The notes: a model not told the origin generated them from the letters alone. Numbered from the stretch's first letter, positions 11,701-20,200 are shown. The stretch: DNA of 41,865 bases from Acidobacteriota bacterium (GCA_003158745.1 PMLC01000011.1:1-41865); one strand, 5' to 3'. Numbers and translations: made by a program.

Positions 11701-11816
11701 TGGGGAAGCGCCGAGACCGGGAGGAGCTTGAACCCGATGGCGCCGGCGATCAGGATCGCCGCCATCAACAGCGAAGTCGCGATCGGCCGCTGGATGAACG
11801 GGCGTGAGAGGTTCAT
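8697..11816 (-). CDS. mdtB: RND multidrug efflux permease, MdtB/MuxB-like (HAE1 family)
   Basis: First of two paralogous inner-membrane permeases, 1039 residues. It begins [25 protein letters not shown] and carries [12 protein letters not shown] in helix 4 and [16 protein letters not shown] in helix 10, so the Asp-Asp and Lys proton-relay residues are kept. Its start overlaps the stop of the adaptor gene by four bases, and its stop overlaps the start of the second permease by four bases. The C-terminus ends in a short Arg/Ala-rich cytoplasmic tail. By analogy with MdtB the two permeases likely assemble as a 2:1 heterotrimer; which one does drug transport cannot be told from the sequence. Confidence 0.93.
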   Translation of the reverse strand: MNLSRPFIQRPIATSLLMAAILIAGAIGFKLLPVSALPQVDYPTIQIVTFYPGASPDVMASAVTAPLERQFGQMPGLNQMTSSSSAGSSVITLQFVLDLNIDVAEQEVQAAINAAGTYLPADLPNPPIYSKINPADAPILTLALTSETLPLSKVEDFADTRFAQKISQLPGVGLVSISGGQKPAIRVQVNPTALSSFGLRMEDVRTAIAQANVNQAKGAFDGKSQSYSIWANDQVLTSDQYRSLVVAYRNGAPVRLSDVAKVVDGIENVKQAAWMNLTPAVILNIQRQPGANIIAVVDRVKALLPQLRASLPSAIKVSILTDRTTTIRASVHDVEFELMLTIGLVVMVIFLFLRTTAGTVIPSVAVPLSLVGTFGVMYLLGYSLNNLTLMALTISTGFVVDDAIVMIENISRYIEEGVPPLEAALKGSAQIGFTILSLTVSLIAVLIPLLFMGDVVGRLFREFAVTLSVTILISAVVSLTLTPMMSAKLLRVKREEEQTRFYRSSQRAWDSVIAFYGRTLSWVLKHQPATLLIAVATLVSTILLYVVIPKGFFPVQDTGVILGISEASQTISFPAMADRQQALARVILKDPGVESISSFIGIDGTNTTMNSGRIQINLKALEERKADAGEIIRRLQPELAQVEGITLFMQPVQDLTVEDRVSRTQYQYTLEDPDGRELAQWAPRFVSRLQQLAELRDVASDQQSTGLEARLILDRTTASRLGITPTDLDNALYDSFGQRQISTMFTELNQYRVVLESQTGFQQGPADLNSVFLRSAQGGSVPLGAFSSIETANAPLVVNHQGQFPVVTVSFNLAPSASLGEAVKVIDKVGKEVGLPASIQTAFQGTAQAFRASLVNTPFLILAAIVTVYILLGVLYESYIHPITILSTLPSAGVGALLSLMLFRTDFSVIALIGIILLIGIVEKNAIMMIDFALDAQRKEKKPPGEAIYSAALLRFRPILMTTMAALLAGVPLAVGWGIGSELRRPLGIAIVGGLIFSQMLTLYTTPVIYLAFDRLARRVSRRRATAASVGADDSETGA

Positions 11817-13057
11817 GGGTTCCGCTGCGGGGCGCCGCCCGATTTGGCCAGGACGACGAGCGTGCCGGGCTGGAGCTTGTCCATGCCGTCGATGACGACG
11901 ACCTCTCCGGAGGAAAGACCCTTGCGCACCGAGGTGTCGTCGCCTTCGGTCAGCTGCAGATCCACCGTGCGCAACTCAACTGTGGAGTCCGGCTTGACTA
12001 CGTAGACGTACGTCGACTGCGGGCTGCGCTGGATCGCGGCGGTTGGGACGAGGACGGTCTGGTGGAGCGTGTCGACGAGCAGCCGCGCGTTCACGAACTG
12101 GTTCGGGTAGAGCGCGTAGTTCTCGTTGGGAAACTGCGCCTTCATCCGGACCGTGCCGGTCGACTGATCGATCTGGTTGTCGATTGCGAGAAGGAAACCG
12201 GTGGCGAGCTTGTGCTTGAAGTCGCGGTCCCATGCCTCAACGACGAGTTCGTGCCCGGCCTTTCTCTGCTGCAGCACTGCCTGGAGGTGGTCGGCCGCGA
12301 TCGTGAAGATCACCGCGATCGGCTGCTGCTGCGTGATCACGAGAAGCCCGTTCTGATCGCTTGCGCGCACGATATTACCCGGATCAACCAGGCGAAGGCC
12401 GACAATTCCGGAGATCGGCGCCGTGATTCGGCCGTAGGTCAGGTTCAGCCTCGCGCTCTCGATCTGCGCCTGGTCGCTCTTGATGGCGGCCTCGTCCTGG
12501 TCCACGGTCGCGGCCTGGGTGTCGAGTTGCTGGCGGGGGATGGAGTCCTGGGCGATCAGGGCCTTGTAGCGCTCAAGATCGATCCTGGCATTCTTGAGCG
12601 TGGCCTCGTCCTTGGCGAGCTGCGCTTCCGCCTGATGGAGCTGGACCTCGAAAGGTCGGGGGTCGAGCTGTGCGAGCAGATCGCCTTCACGGACCAACTG
12701 GCCCTCGCGGTACGCGACGCTGTCGAGCTCCCCGTCCACCCGGCTGTGAACCGTGACCGTCTTGATCGGCGTCACGGTGCCCAGCCCGTTCTGGTACACC
12801 CCGAGGTCGCCGACTCTGGCGGTCGCGCCTACAACCGGAACCGCCCTCGGAGCGGCCTGCTTGCCGGCCCGCGCGCTGTTCGACTGCCCGAGCGAGGAAC
12901 GGAAGAAGACGAGGAAGGCCACGACGGCAACGACGATCAACGCCACCAGCCATGGCCACCGGCGGTGCCTCTTCACGGTGCTCGAAGCGGAAAAGAGACC
13001 ATCGGCCGGATCGGCCTGGTCGTGAGAATGGATGCTTGGTCTTTCAACACTGCTCAT
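11813..13057 (-). CDS. mdtA: RND efflux periplasmic adaptor (membrane fusion protein), MdtA-like
   Basis: Adaptor of 414 residues linking the RND permeases to the outer-membrane factor. A cytoplasmic start rich in His/Asp/Pro is followed by one membrane anchor ([19 protein letters not shown]). Then come a lipoyl half ([31 protein letters not shown]), an alpha-helical hairpin with many Gln/Ala/Glu (about 120-190), the second lipoyl half ([20 protein letters not shown]), a beta-barrel and a membrane-proximal domain. ATG at 13057 follows a GGCAGGAGAG ribosome site. It is the first gene of the four-gene efflux operon, and the operator-like dyad upstream is likely its control point. No regulator gene is adjacent. 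Confidence 0.92.
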   Translation of the reverse strand: MSSVERPSIHSHDQADPADGLFSASSTVKRHRRWPWLVALIVVAVVAFLVFFRSSLGQSNSARAGKQAAPRAVPVVGATARVGDLGVYQNGLGTVTPIKTVTVHSRVDGELDSVAYREGQLVREGDLLAQLDPRPFEVQLHQAEAQLAKDEATLKNARIDLERYKALIAQDSIPRQQLDTQAATVDQDEAAIKSDQAQIESARLNLTYGRITAPISGIVGLRLVDPGNIVRASDQNGLLVITQQQPIAVIFTIAADHLQAVLQQRKAGHELVVEAWDRDFKHKLATGFLLAIDNQIDQSTGTVRMKAQFPNENYALYPNQFVNARLLVDTLHQTVLVPTAAIQRSPQSTYVYVVKPDSTVELRTVDLQLTEGDDTSVRKGLSSGEVVVIDGMDKLQPGTLVVLAKSGGAPQRNP

Positions 13058-13114
13058 TCTCTCCTGCCTCCGAATCGCGGAGCGGGAAGTGTGGAATTCG
13101 CCCCCGGTCCTTTT

Positions 13115-13139
13115 ATCATACGAACGTTGCTACAGCAAC
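13115..13139 (-). promoter_or_regulatory. candidate promoter and operator dyad for the efflux operon
   Basis: Read on the minus strand, a TATGAT hexamer (13120-13115) makes a good -10 box about 60 bases before the mdtA start. Just upstream lies a perfect dyad, GTTGCT-AC-AGCAAC (13126-13139), where the -35 box should be. No strong -35 hexamer at 16-18 bases is present. A dyad overlapping the -35 region is typical of TetR- or MarR-type operators, but no regulator gene is in the window, so the binding protein is unknown. Confidence 0.4.
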
Positions 13140-13269
13140 CATTCGGCCCGGACCGACGAAGCGCGGCCCCACACCAGCCGTGGCATCTTGCCGGCTTTCT
13201 CCGATTGGCTCGAACAGGATGAGCCTCCCGGGTCTGTGCCCCGCCCTCTTCCCGCCCGGCTCCAAACCT

Positions 13270-13290
13270 CCCGCGCTTGCGGGTTTTCTT
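13270..13290 (+). terminator. orphan terminator-like hairpin in the mdtA/ACT spacer
   Basis: The spacer 13058-13631 between mdtA and the divergent ACT gene has no convincing protein gene. It holds a plus-strand hairpin with a 5-bp GC stem (CCCGC/GCGGG), GCTT loop and a following TTTTCTT run. No plus-strand gene ends upstream of it, so it may close a short untranslated RNA or be fortuitous. A second weak hairpin (GTTTCT, 5-base loop, AGAAAC) lies near 13420-13437. Nothing else is recognised in this stretch. Confidence 0.3.
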
Positions 13291-13631
13291 GCTCTCATGG
13301 GATCCGTTTGCCACCTCCACCGGACGGACCGGCACCCCGTCGTTGCACTCGCGCTCCGACAGGGGAACAGGCGATCGGCCTCGGCTCTTCCCATAGACAT
13401 TTATGGTCTGAACGGCATGTTTCTCAAGAAGAAACGAGGAATGTTCCATCGGGCGGTGAGACTGCCCGGGCCATGCGCGTGATGCCGGCGGCCGGCACGA
13501 GACCGTCCCGCACGGGACGTCACGGTTTCCCGAGGCGCGCTCCGGCAGCACGAGTGAACGCCCTGGACGGCCGAATGAAACAGCCATGAGCAGCCTGACG
13601 CGGTGCACCCGGGAACGGTTACAATCAACAC

Positions 13632-14180
13632 ATGACGGCCGCGGGTGCAGGCCTGCCTTTGAGAGCCACCGGGATTATCGAGTTCCGCGGCCTGGCGGAG
13701 GTCGGACTGATCGCGATGCCCGACCGCCCGGGCTTGGCCGGCACAGTGCTCGCCAGCCTCTCCGAGCGCGAGATCAACACGCCGTTCGTGGTCGAGCTGA
13801 CCGATCCCAGTGGGACCTCCCACATCGCCCTGTGCGTGCGTGAGCGCGACCTCGACCAGGCGCTCGACGCGCTCGGCCAGCTCGCCGACAAGATCCACGC
13901 GCAGCGCGTCGTCCAGCGGCGGGGCGTCGCAGTAGCCGCCGTCCACGGGCCCCACTTCCGAGAGCGCCCCGGGTGTGCCGCAGCGGCGTGCGCGGCGATC
14001 GCGAAGGAAGGCGTGAATATCCTCGCCATCAGCACCTCGCTCTCCAGCATCGCGTGCATGGTTGACGGCGCGGATCTCGCTGCGACGGTGAGGTCGCTAC
14101 AGAGGACGTTCGAGCTGCCGAACGATGCCGTGATGGTGGCGGACGACGGGCTGAGCCGTCCTGGCCGCAGCGGCTGCTGA
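13632..14180 (+). CDS. ACT-domain protein (aspartokinase regulatory-type tandem)
   Basis: A small soluble protein of 182 residues with two ACT-like halves. The first starts at VGLIAMPDRPGLAGTVLASLSEREINTPFVVE (about 24-55). The second, VAVAAVHGPHFRERPGCAAAACAAIAKEGVNILAISTSLSSIACMV (about 98-142), has the pattern of the C-terminal regulatory region of aspartate kinases, where it binds an amino acid such as lysine or threonine. No kinase domain is present, so this is a free-standing regulatory module with unknown partner and ligand. The ATG at 13632 has no strong ribosome site. It is separated by 175 bases from the hydrogenase cluster on the same strand; a shared transcript is possible but not shown. 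Confidence 0.7.
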   Translation: MTAAGAGLPLRATGIIEFRGLAEVGLIAMPDRPGLAGTVLASLSEREINTPFVVELTDPSGTSHIALCVRERDLDQALDALGQLADKIHAQRVVQRRGVAVAAVHGPHFRERPGCAAAACAAIAKEGVNILAISTSLSSIACMVDGADLAATVRSLQRTFELPNDAVMVADDGLSRPGRSGC

Positions 14181-14355
14181 TATCCGAGCCTTCCAGCGAG
14201 CCGATTTGGCTCTTGAGATTCAGTCTTTAGCCCGCCATTGGCCTTGACACAGGCTCTTGTGAAAGAGAGTTCTATCCTCTAAAATCCCCGCCGGCTGATC
14301 GATGCCCCACCATACCCTCCGCTCCGCGAGCCAATCACCTTGTGAGGCGTGACTT

Positions 14356-15810
14356 ATGGACAACCAGACTACCGTGCTTGCCATCATCGGGCTCCCCTTG
14401 CTGGGTTCCTTCCTCATCCCGCTGCTCGGTTGGACCGGCAGGAGCAGGCTCACCGGATACGTGGCCGTGGCCCTCATCGGCGCGGCCAACGTGCTGACGT
14501 GGACGCTGCTCGGCCAAGCCCAGGGCGGCGTCCCGCTGACCTGGCACATCCCGATCTACGCGCCGATGGTGAGCCTTTCCCTGACGCTGGACGCCCTCTC
14601 GGTCTTCATGGCGTTCGCCTCCTCGCTGCTCGCGACGCTGATCGCGATCTACTCGCTGGGGTACATCGAGCACACGGAGCACGAGAGCGAGTACTACTTC
14701 ATAGTCACCCTGTTCCTCGGCGCGATGATGGGGCTCGTCTTCTCGACGAATATCATCTTTCTCTACCTCTTCTGGGAGATTTCGGCGCTCGCGTGCTGGC
14801 GCCTGATCGGTTACTTCCGCGAGCCGGACTACATCTGGAAGGCGGACAAGGCGTTCCTCGTGACGTTCGGGGGCGCCGTTTTCATGCTGCTCGGCTTCGC
14901 CCTCGTGTACGCCCAGTACGGCACCTTCGAGATCACCGAGCTCCGTGGCAAGGCGATCGGGGGCGTGGCCCTCGTCCTCATCATGGCCGGCGTGTTCTCC
15001 AAGAGCGCCACCGTTCCGCTCCATACCTGGTTGCCTGACGCGGGGGTCGCCCCGTCAACGATCACCTCGCTGCTGCACGCGGCGATCCTGGTAAAGATCG
15101 GGCTGTACGGGTTTGCCCGGCTGTTCTGCAACGGGATGGTGATCCCCGAGGCGTGGCACAAGTGGCTGCTGATCGCGGCCCTGGCGAGCGCGTTCGTCTC
15201 GGCTTGTGCGGCGTTGCAGGAGACGAACATCAAGCGCCTGCTGGCGTACTCGACCGTGAGCCAGATCGGGTACACCTTCCTGGGGCTGTTCGCGTTCACC
15301 AGGACCGGGTACATCGGCTCGCTCCTCTACATCCTGGCGCACGGGATCGCCAAGGGCGGCCTGTTCCTCTGCGCCGGGATCATCGAGCACGGCACGCACA
15401 CCAAGGACATGACGAAGATGGGCGGCCTCTTCCGGAAGATGCCCGTGACCGCGTCGGCGTACGTCGTGTGCGCCCTTTCGATCGCCGGCATCCCGCCGAT
15501 GGCCGGGTTCTTCTGCAAGTGGTTCGTCGTTTCCGGCCTCGTCGAGGGCGGCTACACGGTGATCGCGGGCCTCGCCATCCTGACCGCCGTCCTGACGCTG
15601 CTGTACATGTTGAAGAGCTTCCACGTCGTGTTCCTGGGCGCCCCGCGAGGTGAGTCGCACCGCGAGGGCTCGCCTGTGATGGTCGCCGTCGTCGCGGTGC
15701 TGGCCGTGCTCGCGATCCTGGTCACCCTGGTGCTGCCCATGCCGTACGGTCTCGCCTCGGCGGCGGACTCGCAGCGCGCGATCTCCGCCGCGACGGCGCT
15801 TGCGAGGTAG
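14356..15810 (+). CDS. hydrogenase antiporter-type subunit 1 (NuoL/M/N, HyfB-like)
   Basis: Ion-translocating membrane subunit of 484 residues, the first gene of the hydrogenase cluster, with about 14 helices. The charged residues of the Mrp/complex I antiporter fold are present: Glu141 in LYLFWEISAL (helix 5), Lys216 in FSKSATVPLHTWLPDAG (helix 7), His241 and Lys247 in LLHAAILVKIG (helix 8), and Lys333 in HGIAKGGLFL (helix 12). ATG at 14356 follows GTGAGGC. The stop is two bases before the next ATG, so the two are translated together. Its exact counterpart among NuoL, NuoM and NuoN is not certain from motifs alone. Confidence 0.9.
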   Translation: MDNQTTVLAIIGLPLLGSFLIPLLGWTGRSRLTGYVAVALIGAANVLTWTLLGQAQGGVPLTWHIPIYAPMVSLSLTLDALSVFMAFASSLLATLIAIYSLGYIEHTEHESEYYFIVTLFLGAMMGLVFSTNIIFLYLFWEISALACWRLIGYFREPDYIWKADKAFLVTFGGAVFMLLGFALVYAQYGTFEITELRGKAIGGVALVLIMAGVFSKSATVPLHTWLPDAGVAPSTITSLLHAAILVKIGLYGFARLFCNGMVIPEAWHKWLLIAALASAFVSACAALQETNIKRLLAYSTVSQIGYTFLGLFAFTRTGYIGSLLYILAHGIAKGGLFLCAGIIEHGTHTKDMTKMGGLFRKMPVTASAYVVCALSIAGIPPMAGFFCKWFVVSGLVEGGYTVIAGLAILTAVLTLLYMLKSFHVVFLGAPRGESHREGSPVMVAVVAVLAVLAILVTLVLPMPYGLASAADSQRAISAATALAR

Positions 15811-15812
15811 CC

Positions 15813-17612
15813 ATGACGACGCTCCTCCTCCCCGTCCTCGTGCCGCTCGCGCTCGCGGCCCTCGTGCCGGCGCTCCGCAGGAACCTCCGGGCGCTCGCCG
15901 CCGTGCCGCTCGCCGCGGCGGTCCTCGACGCCGTGTTCTTCTTTGCGACGTCCTCTTCGGCGGCGATCTCCGAGCCATGGGTGGGCCCGTTCCGCCTCGA
16001 GTTCGGCGCCGATCCCTGGCAGCGCCTGCTGCTCGGATTCGTCGTCCTCTTCCAGGTGACGAGCGGCATCTACGCTCTCAGGGCGCTACCGCGCGCCAAG
16101 CGACCGGCCCTCCTCGCGGGCTCGCTCCTGGTCGCCTTTGCCAGCGCCTGGGGCGTGGTCGCCGCCAACAACGTCCTCATGCTCCTGATCTTCTGGGAGA
16201 TGTTCCTGGTGGCGCTGTACGGGGCCATTCACTCGGGCGGCGAGGGCGCCGAGCGGATCGCCCAGAAGGCGCTCATCATCGGCGGGGCGAGCGACTTCCT
16301 GATGATCCTCGGCCTGGTGACGTACCTCGCGCTCGGCGGCAACGCCACGTTCGGCACCCCGCTGGCGGTGGGCTCCTCCAAGACCGCGCTCGTGGCGTTC
16401 GCGCTGATCTTCCTCGGCGCCGGCGCCAAGGCGGGGATGTTCCCGTTCCACACCTGGATCCCCGAGGCAGCCGAGGTCATGCCGGCCGCGGGGTTCGCCG
16501 CCCTCCCGGCCTCGCTCGAGAAGGTGCTCGGGATCTCGTTCCTCTTCACCCTCACCACCCGGATGTTCGTGCTGAGCGACGCCGCTCGAGGCGTGATGCT
16601 GGCGTTCGCCGTCGTCACGGCGTTCGTGGTGATCGCGCCGGCGCTGGTCGAGAGGAACCTCAAGCGGGCCCTCGCGCTCACCGCCATCTCGCCGGTCGGA
16701 TTCATGATCGCCGGGATGGCGACCTCGGAGGCGCTCGGGATCGCGGGAGCGCTGTTCTACATGCTCACCCACGCCAGCTACAAGTCCGGGATGTTCTTCG
16801 CCGCCGGCGCGTTTGAGGAGAAGGCTGGGAGCGCCTCGCTGGAAGACGTGCATGGCAGCGGGCGGACGATGCCCGCCCTCGGACTCGGCTTCGCCCTTGC
16901 CTTCGTCGCCGCGATCTCGCTGCCGCCGACCGGCGGCTTCATGGCGAAGGAGCTCATCTTCGACGGCCTGCTGAGCGGCGGCCACGCGTTTGTCCTGGCC
17001 CTGCTGGCAATCGCCGCAATCATCAACATCGCGGTGTTCTGCAAGCTCCTGGCCGTGGTCCTCGGCCGCACCGACAAGCCTGCCAGCTCGACCGCCGCGG
17101 CGGAGTGGCTGCCGGTGGTGGCCCTCGGGATCGTCGCGTTCCTCACCGGCCTGATCTTCACAGCCGGTGCGGATGCGTTCGCCACGCACCTGCACTTCGA
17201 GAACGCCGGCTGGATCGGCGCGGCATGGCATGTGGCGCCACTGACGATGGCCTCGCTCGCCATCTACCTGCTGGGGTTTATGCTCTACCTCGCCGCGCGC
17301 GGCCGCGCCGCGTCGGCCGCCGCAACGTTCGACGGCCTGCGCAACTCGCCGGTGCTCGGCGCCGGCCTCGCGATGGCGGCGGAGAAGAAGTTCGACGCGT
17401 ACGAGATCGGCCTGAAGACCGTCGAGTTCGTCTCGCACCTTGTGTTCCGCTATTTCGAGCGGCTCATCGACACGGTCACCGACGCGATCATCGGCTGGGG
17501 GCGCTCGCTCTCGCGCCACACGCTCTCGGCCATCCACAACGGTGTCTACAGCAACTACCTGGGCTGGGCCGTGATTGGTCTTATCGCGGTCCTCACGCTG
17601 GTGTTCCTGTGA
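15813..17612 (+). CDS. hydrogenase antiporter-type subunit 2, long form with C-terminal helix
   Basis: A 599-residue membrane subunit, longer than its two sisters. Key charges are kept: Glu129 in LLIFWEMFLVALYG, Lys206 and His213 in GAKAGMFPFHTWIPEA, Lys237 in LPASLEKVLG and Lys324 in THASYKSGMFF. After the core antiporter fold the last 80 or so residues hold a long polar/amphipathic stretch (FDAYEIGLKTVEFVSHLVFRYF and onward) and a final membrane helix starting near NGVYSNYLGWAVIG. This recalls the lateral helix and terminal helix of NuoL or MbhH, suggesting this is the distal or bracing subunit. It sits two bases after the first antiporter gene and eight before the third. Confidence 0.88.
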   Translation: MTTLLLPVLVPLALAALVPALRRNLRALAAVPLAAAVLDAVFFFATSSSAAISEPWVGPFRLEFGADPWQRLLLGFVVLFQVTSGIYALRALPRAKRPALLAGSLLVAFASAWGVVAANNVLMLLIFWEMFLVALYGAIHSGGEGAERIAQKALIIGGASDFLMILGLVTYLALGGNATFGTPLAVGSSKTALVAFALIFLGAGAKAGMFPFHTWIPEAAEVMPAAGFAALPASLEKVLGISFLFTLTTRMFVLSDAARGVMLAFAVVTAFVVIAPALVERNLKRALALTAISPVGFMIAGMATSEALGIAGALFYMLTHASYKSGMFFAAGAFEEKAGSASLEDVHGSGRTMPALGLGFALAFVAAISLPPTGGFMAKELIFDGLLSGGHAFVLALLAIAAIINIAVFCKLLAVVLGRTDKPASSTAAAEWLPVVALGIVAFLTGLIFTAGADAFATHLHFENAGWIGAAWHVAPLTMASLAIYLLGFMLYLAARGRAASAAATFDGLRNSPVLGAGLAMAAEKKFDAYEIGLKTVEFVSHLVFRYFERLIDTVTDAIIGWGRSLSRHTLSAIHNGVYSNYLGWAVIGLIAVLTLVFL

Positions 17613-17620
17613 GGTCGGCC

Positions 17621-19054
17621 ATGGAAGCGTACGTCGGCTCCATTCTCCTTCTCCCGCTGGTCGGGGCGCTGGTGATGCCGTGGGTCTCCAAGCTCGGGCG
17701 ACGCGCCGCCGATGCCCTGGCTGGAGCGGTAGGCCTGGCCGTGCTGGCAAGCTGTCTGGCGCTCGTTCCGCATGCCGGCACGCCTGCCACGCTCCAGGTT
17801 CTCGGCACCAACTTCGCGGTTGACGGCCTGTCGCTCCTTTTCCTCGTCGTCATCAGCGTGGTCGGCTTCTTCTGCACCGTCTACTCGATCGATTACATCG
17901 GGCACTACAGCGGGAGAGCCAAGTTCTACGCCCTGCTGATGCTCCTGGTGTTCGGCCTCAACGGCGTGGTCCTGGTGCGCGACCTCTTCTCGCTCTACGT
18001 ATTCCTGGAGGTCGCGTCGATCAGCTCCTACGTGCTGGTCGCCTACAACCTGGAATTCGACGGCATCGAGTCGGCGCTCAAGTACCTGCTGCTGTCGGCA
18101 GTCGCCACCGGCATGATCCTCATCGCCATCTCGCTGATCTTCGCCTCGACCGGAACGCTTTCGTTCGCGGAGCTCAAGGCGGTGCTTTCGGGCGGCCCGA
18201 ACCCGCTGTTCCTCTTCGCAGCAGCGCTGTTCTTCGCCGGGTTCGGCCTGAAGGCCGCCGTCGTGCCGTTCCACGCCTGGCTCCCGGACGCACACCCGTC
18301 GGCCCCCGCGCCGATCTCGGCGATGCTGTCCGGCGTCGTGATCAAGGTGGCGGGGGTCTACGCGCTGACCAGGATCTTCTTCGGGATCTACGCGGCGCCC
18401 TCCCAGGTGCTCAAGGTTTTTCTGGTGTTCGGCGTCGCGTCAATGGCGGCGGGCGCGATCCTCGCTTACTTCCAGACCGACATGAAGAGGATGCTCGCGT
18501 ACTCCTCGATCAGCCAGATCGGCTACATCATGATCGGCCTCGGCCTCGGAAACTGGCTCGGCATCGTCGGGGCGCTCTTCCACGTCGTGAACCACGCTCT
18601 CTTCAAGAGCCTCCTCTTCCTGAACAGCGGTGCCGTGCAGTTCCGCACCGGCACTCGCGACATCCGGGAGATGGGCGGCCTCGAGAACCGCATGCCCATC
18701 ACGAGCGTAACGAGCACCTTCGGCACCCTGTCGATCGCCGGCATCCCCCCGTTCAACGGGTTCTGGAGCAAGCTGTTCATCGTGCTGGGAGCCCTGGCTG
18801 CCAAGAACTACGTAATCGCTGTGCTCACCGTATCGTTCAGCATCTTCACCCTGGGTTACTTCCTGCTCCTGCAGCGGCGCGTCTTCTTCGGCAAGCTGAA
18901 CGAGCGCTGGCGGGATATCAAGGAGGCGCCGGCGGCGATGTCGTTCTCCGTGATCTGCCTGGCGGCAGGGTGCCTCCTGGTCGGCGTGTTCTTCAACCAG
19001 GTGTTGCGCGGCCTCATCGAGCCGGCCGCGCGGGTGCTCCTGGGAGGGAACTGA
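17621..19054 (+). CDS. hydrogenase antiporter-type subunit 3 (NuoN/MrpD-like)
   Basis: A 477-residue ion-translocating subunit, starting at ATG 17621 after GAGGTCGGCC. It contains the antiporter charge set: Glu130 in LYVFLEVASISSYVLVAY, Lys211 and His218 in GLKAAVVPFHAWLPDAHPSAP, Lys242 in MLSGVVIKVAGVY, and Lys329 in NHALFKSLLFLNSG. The HPSAPAPISAMLSG segment is the version found in MrpD, MbhH and NuoN rather than the PTPVSALLHAAT of NuoL. The stop at 19054 is two bases before the NuoJ-like start. It is the third of three consecutive antiporter-type genes, the number present in complex I and in Hyf. Confidence 0.9.
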   Translation: MEAYVGSILLLPLVGALVMPWVSKLGRRAADALAGAVGLAVLASCLALVPHAGTPATLQVLGTNFAVDGLSLLFLVVISVVGFFCTVYSIDYIGHYSGRAKFYALLMLLVFGLNGVVLVRDLFSLYVFLEVASISSYVLVAYNLEFDGIESALKYLLLSAVATGMILIAISLIFASTGTLSFAELKAVLSGGPNPLFLFAAALFFAGFGLKAAVVPFHAWLPDAHPSAPAPISAMLSGVVIKVAGVYALTRIFFGIYAAPSQVLKVFLVFGVASMAAGAILAYFQTDMKRMLAYSSISQIGYIMIGLGLGNWLGIVGALFHVVNHALFKSLLFLNSGAVQFRTGTRDIREMGGLENRMPITSVTSTFGTLSIAGIPPFNGFWSKLFIVLGALAAKNYVIAVLTVSFSIFTLGYFLLLQRRVFFGKLNERWRDIKEAPAAMSFSVICLAAGCLLVGVFFNQVLRGLIEPAARVLLGGN

Positions 19055-19056
19055 AG

Positions 19057-19548
19057 ATGACACTTCTCATAGGCTGCCTCGCGCTGCTGGTCCTATCGGT
19101 TGTTCTCCTCGGGGTCTTGCGCGATCTCCTCTACGCCGCCGCCTCACTCGCTGCGGCCAGCGTGCTTCTCTCCATCGTGCTGTTCCAATTCGGAGCCAAC
19201 ATCGCCGCGGCGTTCGAGCTCTCGGTGTGTGCCGGCCTGATCACGGTGCTCTTCGTGTCCACCGTCTCCCTAACCATGGACTCGGACCAGAAGACGGAGG
19301 CCAAGCTGCCTGCCGTGTTCCTGCTGCCGATGCTGGCGCTCTTTGCCGGCCTCGCCTACTTCCTCGTCCATTGGCTGGCCGGCGCGCTGCCCACACCGGC
19401 TACGCAGGTCCAGGCGCTGACGTTCCAGGAGGCGTTCTGGGGCCAGCGGACAACCGACATCCTGGGGCAGATCAGCCTGGTGCTCGTCGGCGTGTTCGGT
19501 TTGTTGGCGATCTTGCGCGCGAAATCGACCGGGAGGAACCATGAGTGA
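19057..19548 (+). CDS. NuoJ-like hydrogenase membrane subunit
   Basis: A 163-residue protein with about five hydrophobic helices. The central FELSVCAGLITVLFVSTVSLT (about 50-70) matches the third helix of NuoJ/MbhD/MrpB-type subunits, with its membrane Glu and following polar loop. In complex I NuoJ links the proton path of the membrane arm to the quinone module. ATG at 19057 lies behind GGGAGGGAACTGAAG. The last bases overlap the NuoK-like start. Assignment rests on size, helix pattern and its place between an antiporter gene and a NuoK-like gene, and is weaker at sequence level than for its neighbours. Confidence 0.75.
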   Translation: MTLLIGCLALLVLSVVLLGVLRDLLYAAASLAAASVLLSIVLFQFGANIAAAFELSVCAGLITVLFVSTVSLTMDSDQKTEAKLPAVFLLPMLALFAGLAYFLVHWLAGALPTPATQVQALTFQEAFWGQRTTDILGQISLVLVGVFGLLAILRAKSTGRNHE

Positions 19549-19849
19549 GCCCGCTCTGGCGTTGTTCTTCACCGGTCTGCTGCTCTTCATGACCGGTGTG
19601 TACCTGCTGCTCGGCGTCCGCAACCTGCTGCGGATCGTCCTTTCGGTGGAGGTTCTGGCCAAGGGCATCACCTTGATGCTCCTCGCTGCCGGCGTGTACC
19701 GGGGCGCGATGGGGCTGACGCAGTCCCTGATCGTGACCTTCATCATCGTGGAGACGATCCTCGCGGCGGTTATGCTGGCCCTGGTTGTGATCTGCCAGCG
19801 CACCAACGCGTCGCTCGACATCCGCCTGCTCTCGCGGCTGAAGGGGTGA
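19541..19849 (+). CDS. NuoK-like hydrogenase membrane subunit
   Basis: A 102-residue, three-helix protein. Two membrane glutamates, Glu37 in LSVEVLAKGITLML and Glu71 in FIIVETILAAVMLAL, sit almost exactly where the two functional glutamates of complex I NuoK lie (36 and 72 in E. coli numbering). HyfE, MrpC and MbhG belong to the same family. The start codon overlaps the NuoJ-like stop by eight bases, preceded by GGGAGGAACC. Its role is to carry ions along the membrane arm between the antiporter subunits and the hydrogenase module. Confidence 0.87.
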   Translation: MSEPALALFFTGLLLFMTGVYLLLGVRNLLRIVLSVEVLAKGITLMLLAAGVYRGAMGLTQSLIVTFIIVETILAAVMLALVVICQRTNASLDIRLLSRLKG

Positions 19850-19852
19850 GCC

Positions 19853-20185
19853 ATGAACCTCGACATCCTGCTTTCGCCTCCGCTCGCCTTCGCAATCGGC
19901 CTGGGGCTCGCCTACCTGGTCTACCTGTTCGGCCGGATGGTCGGAGCCAGACCGCAACCGTCGGCCGGCAAGCTCGAGCCGTACGCGTGCGGCGAGAACT
20001 TCGAGGCCCACAAGTTCTCGTTCGGGTACCAGCGCTTCTTCATCGCGGCCATCTTCTTCACCATCATGCACGTGGCAGTCCTCACCATCGCCACCGTACC
20101 GGCCGGCGTCTACGCTTTCAGGGCTTTCGGCTACCTGGTCATCATCGCAGCCTCGATTGCAATCGCCTACAGTGGCATAGACTAG
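19853..20185 (+). CDS. NuoA-like hydrogenase membrane subunit
   Basis: A 110-residue, three-helix protein. EPYACGENFEAHKFSFGYQRFFIAAIFFTIMHVAVL corresponds to the loop and second helix of NuoA, whose signature is a YECG motif before a polar loop; here it is YACGE with Cys46. In complex I this loop lies near the quinone cavity. NuoA homologues are not part of Hyc or Ech hydrogenases, which makes its presence inside this hydrogenase cluster informative. Three bases separate it from the NuoK-like gene. Confidence 0.82.
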   Translation: MNLDILLSPPLAFAIGLGLAYLVYLFGRMVGARPQPSAGKLEPYACGENFEAHKFSFGYQRFFIAAIFFTIMHVAVLTIATVPAGVYAFRAFGYLVIIAASIAIAYSGID

Positions 20186-20200
20186 GTTGGAGGTTCTACC

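Noticed and set aside
13054-13608. 184-codon minus-strand frame in the spacer between mdtA and the ACT gene.
   Set aside because: Low-complexity Arg/Pro/Gly composition, no recognisable domain, and it covers the efflux promoter region.
14244-14278. TTGACA followed by TATCCT upstream of the hydrogenase cluster, taken as a sigma-70 promoter; also read as a sigma-54 site.
   Set aside because: Spacing between the hexamers is about 23 bases, too long, and the sigma-54 reading has the TTG element one base off with the GG lost. A promoter is expected here but cannot be placed.
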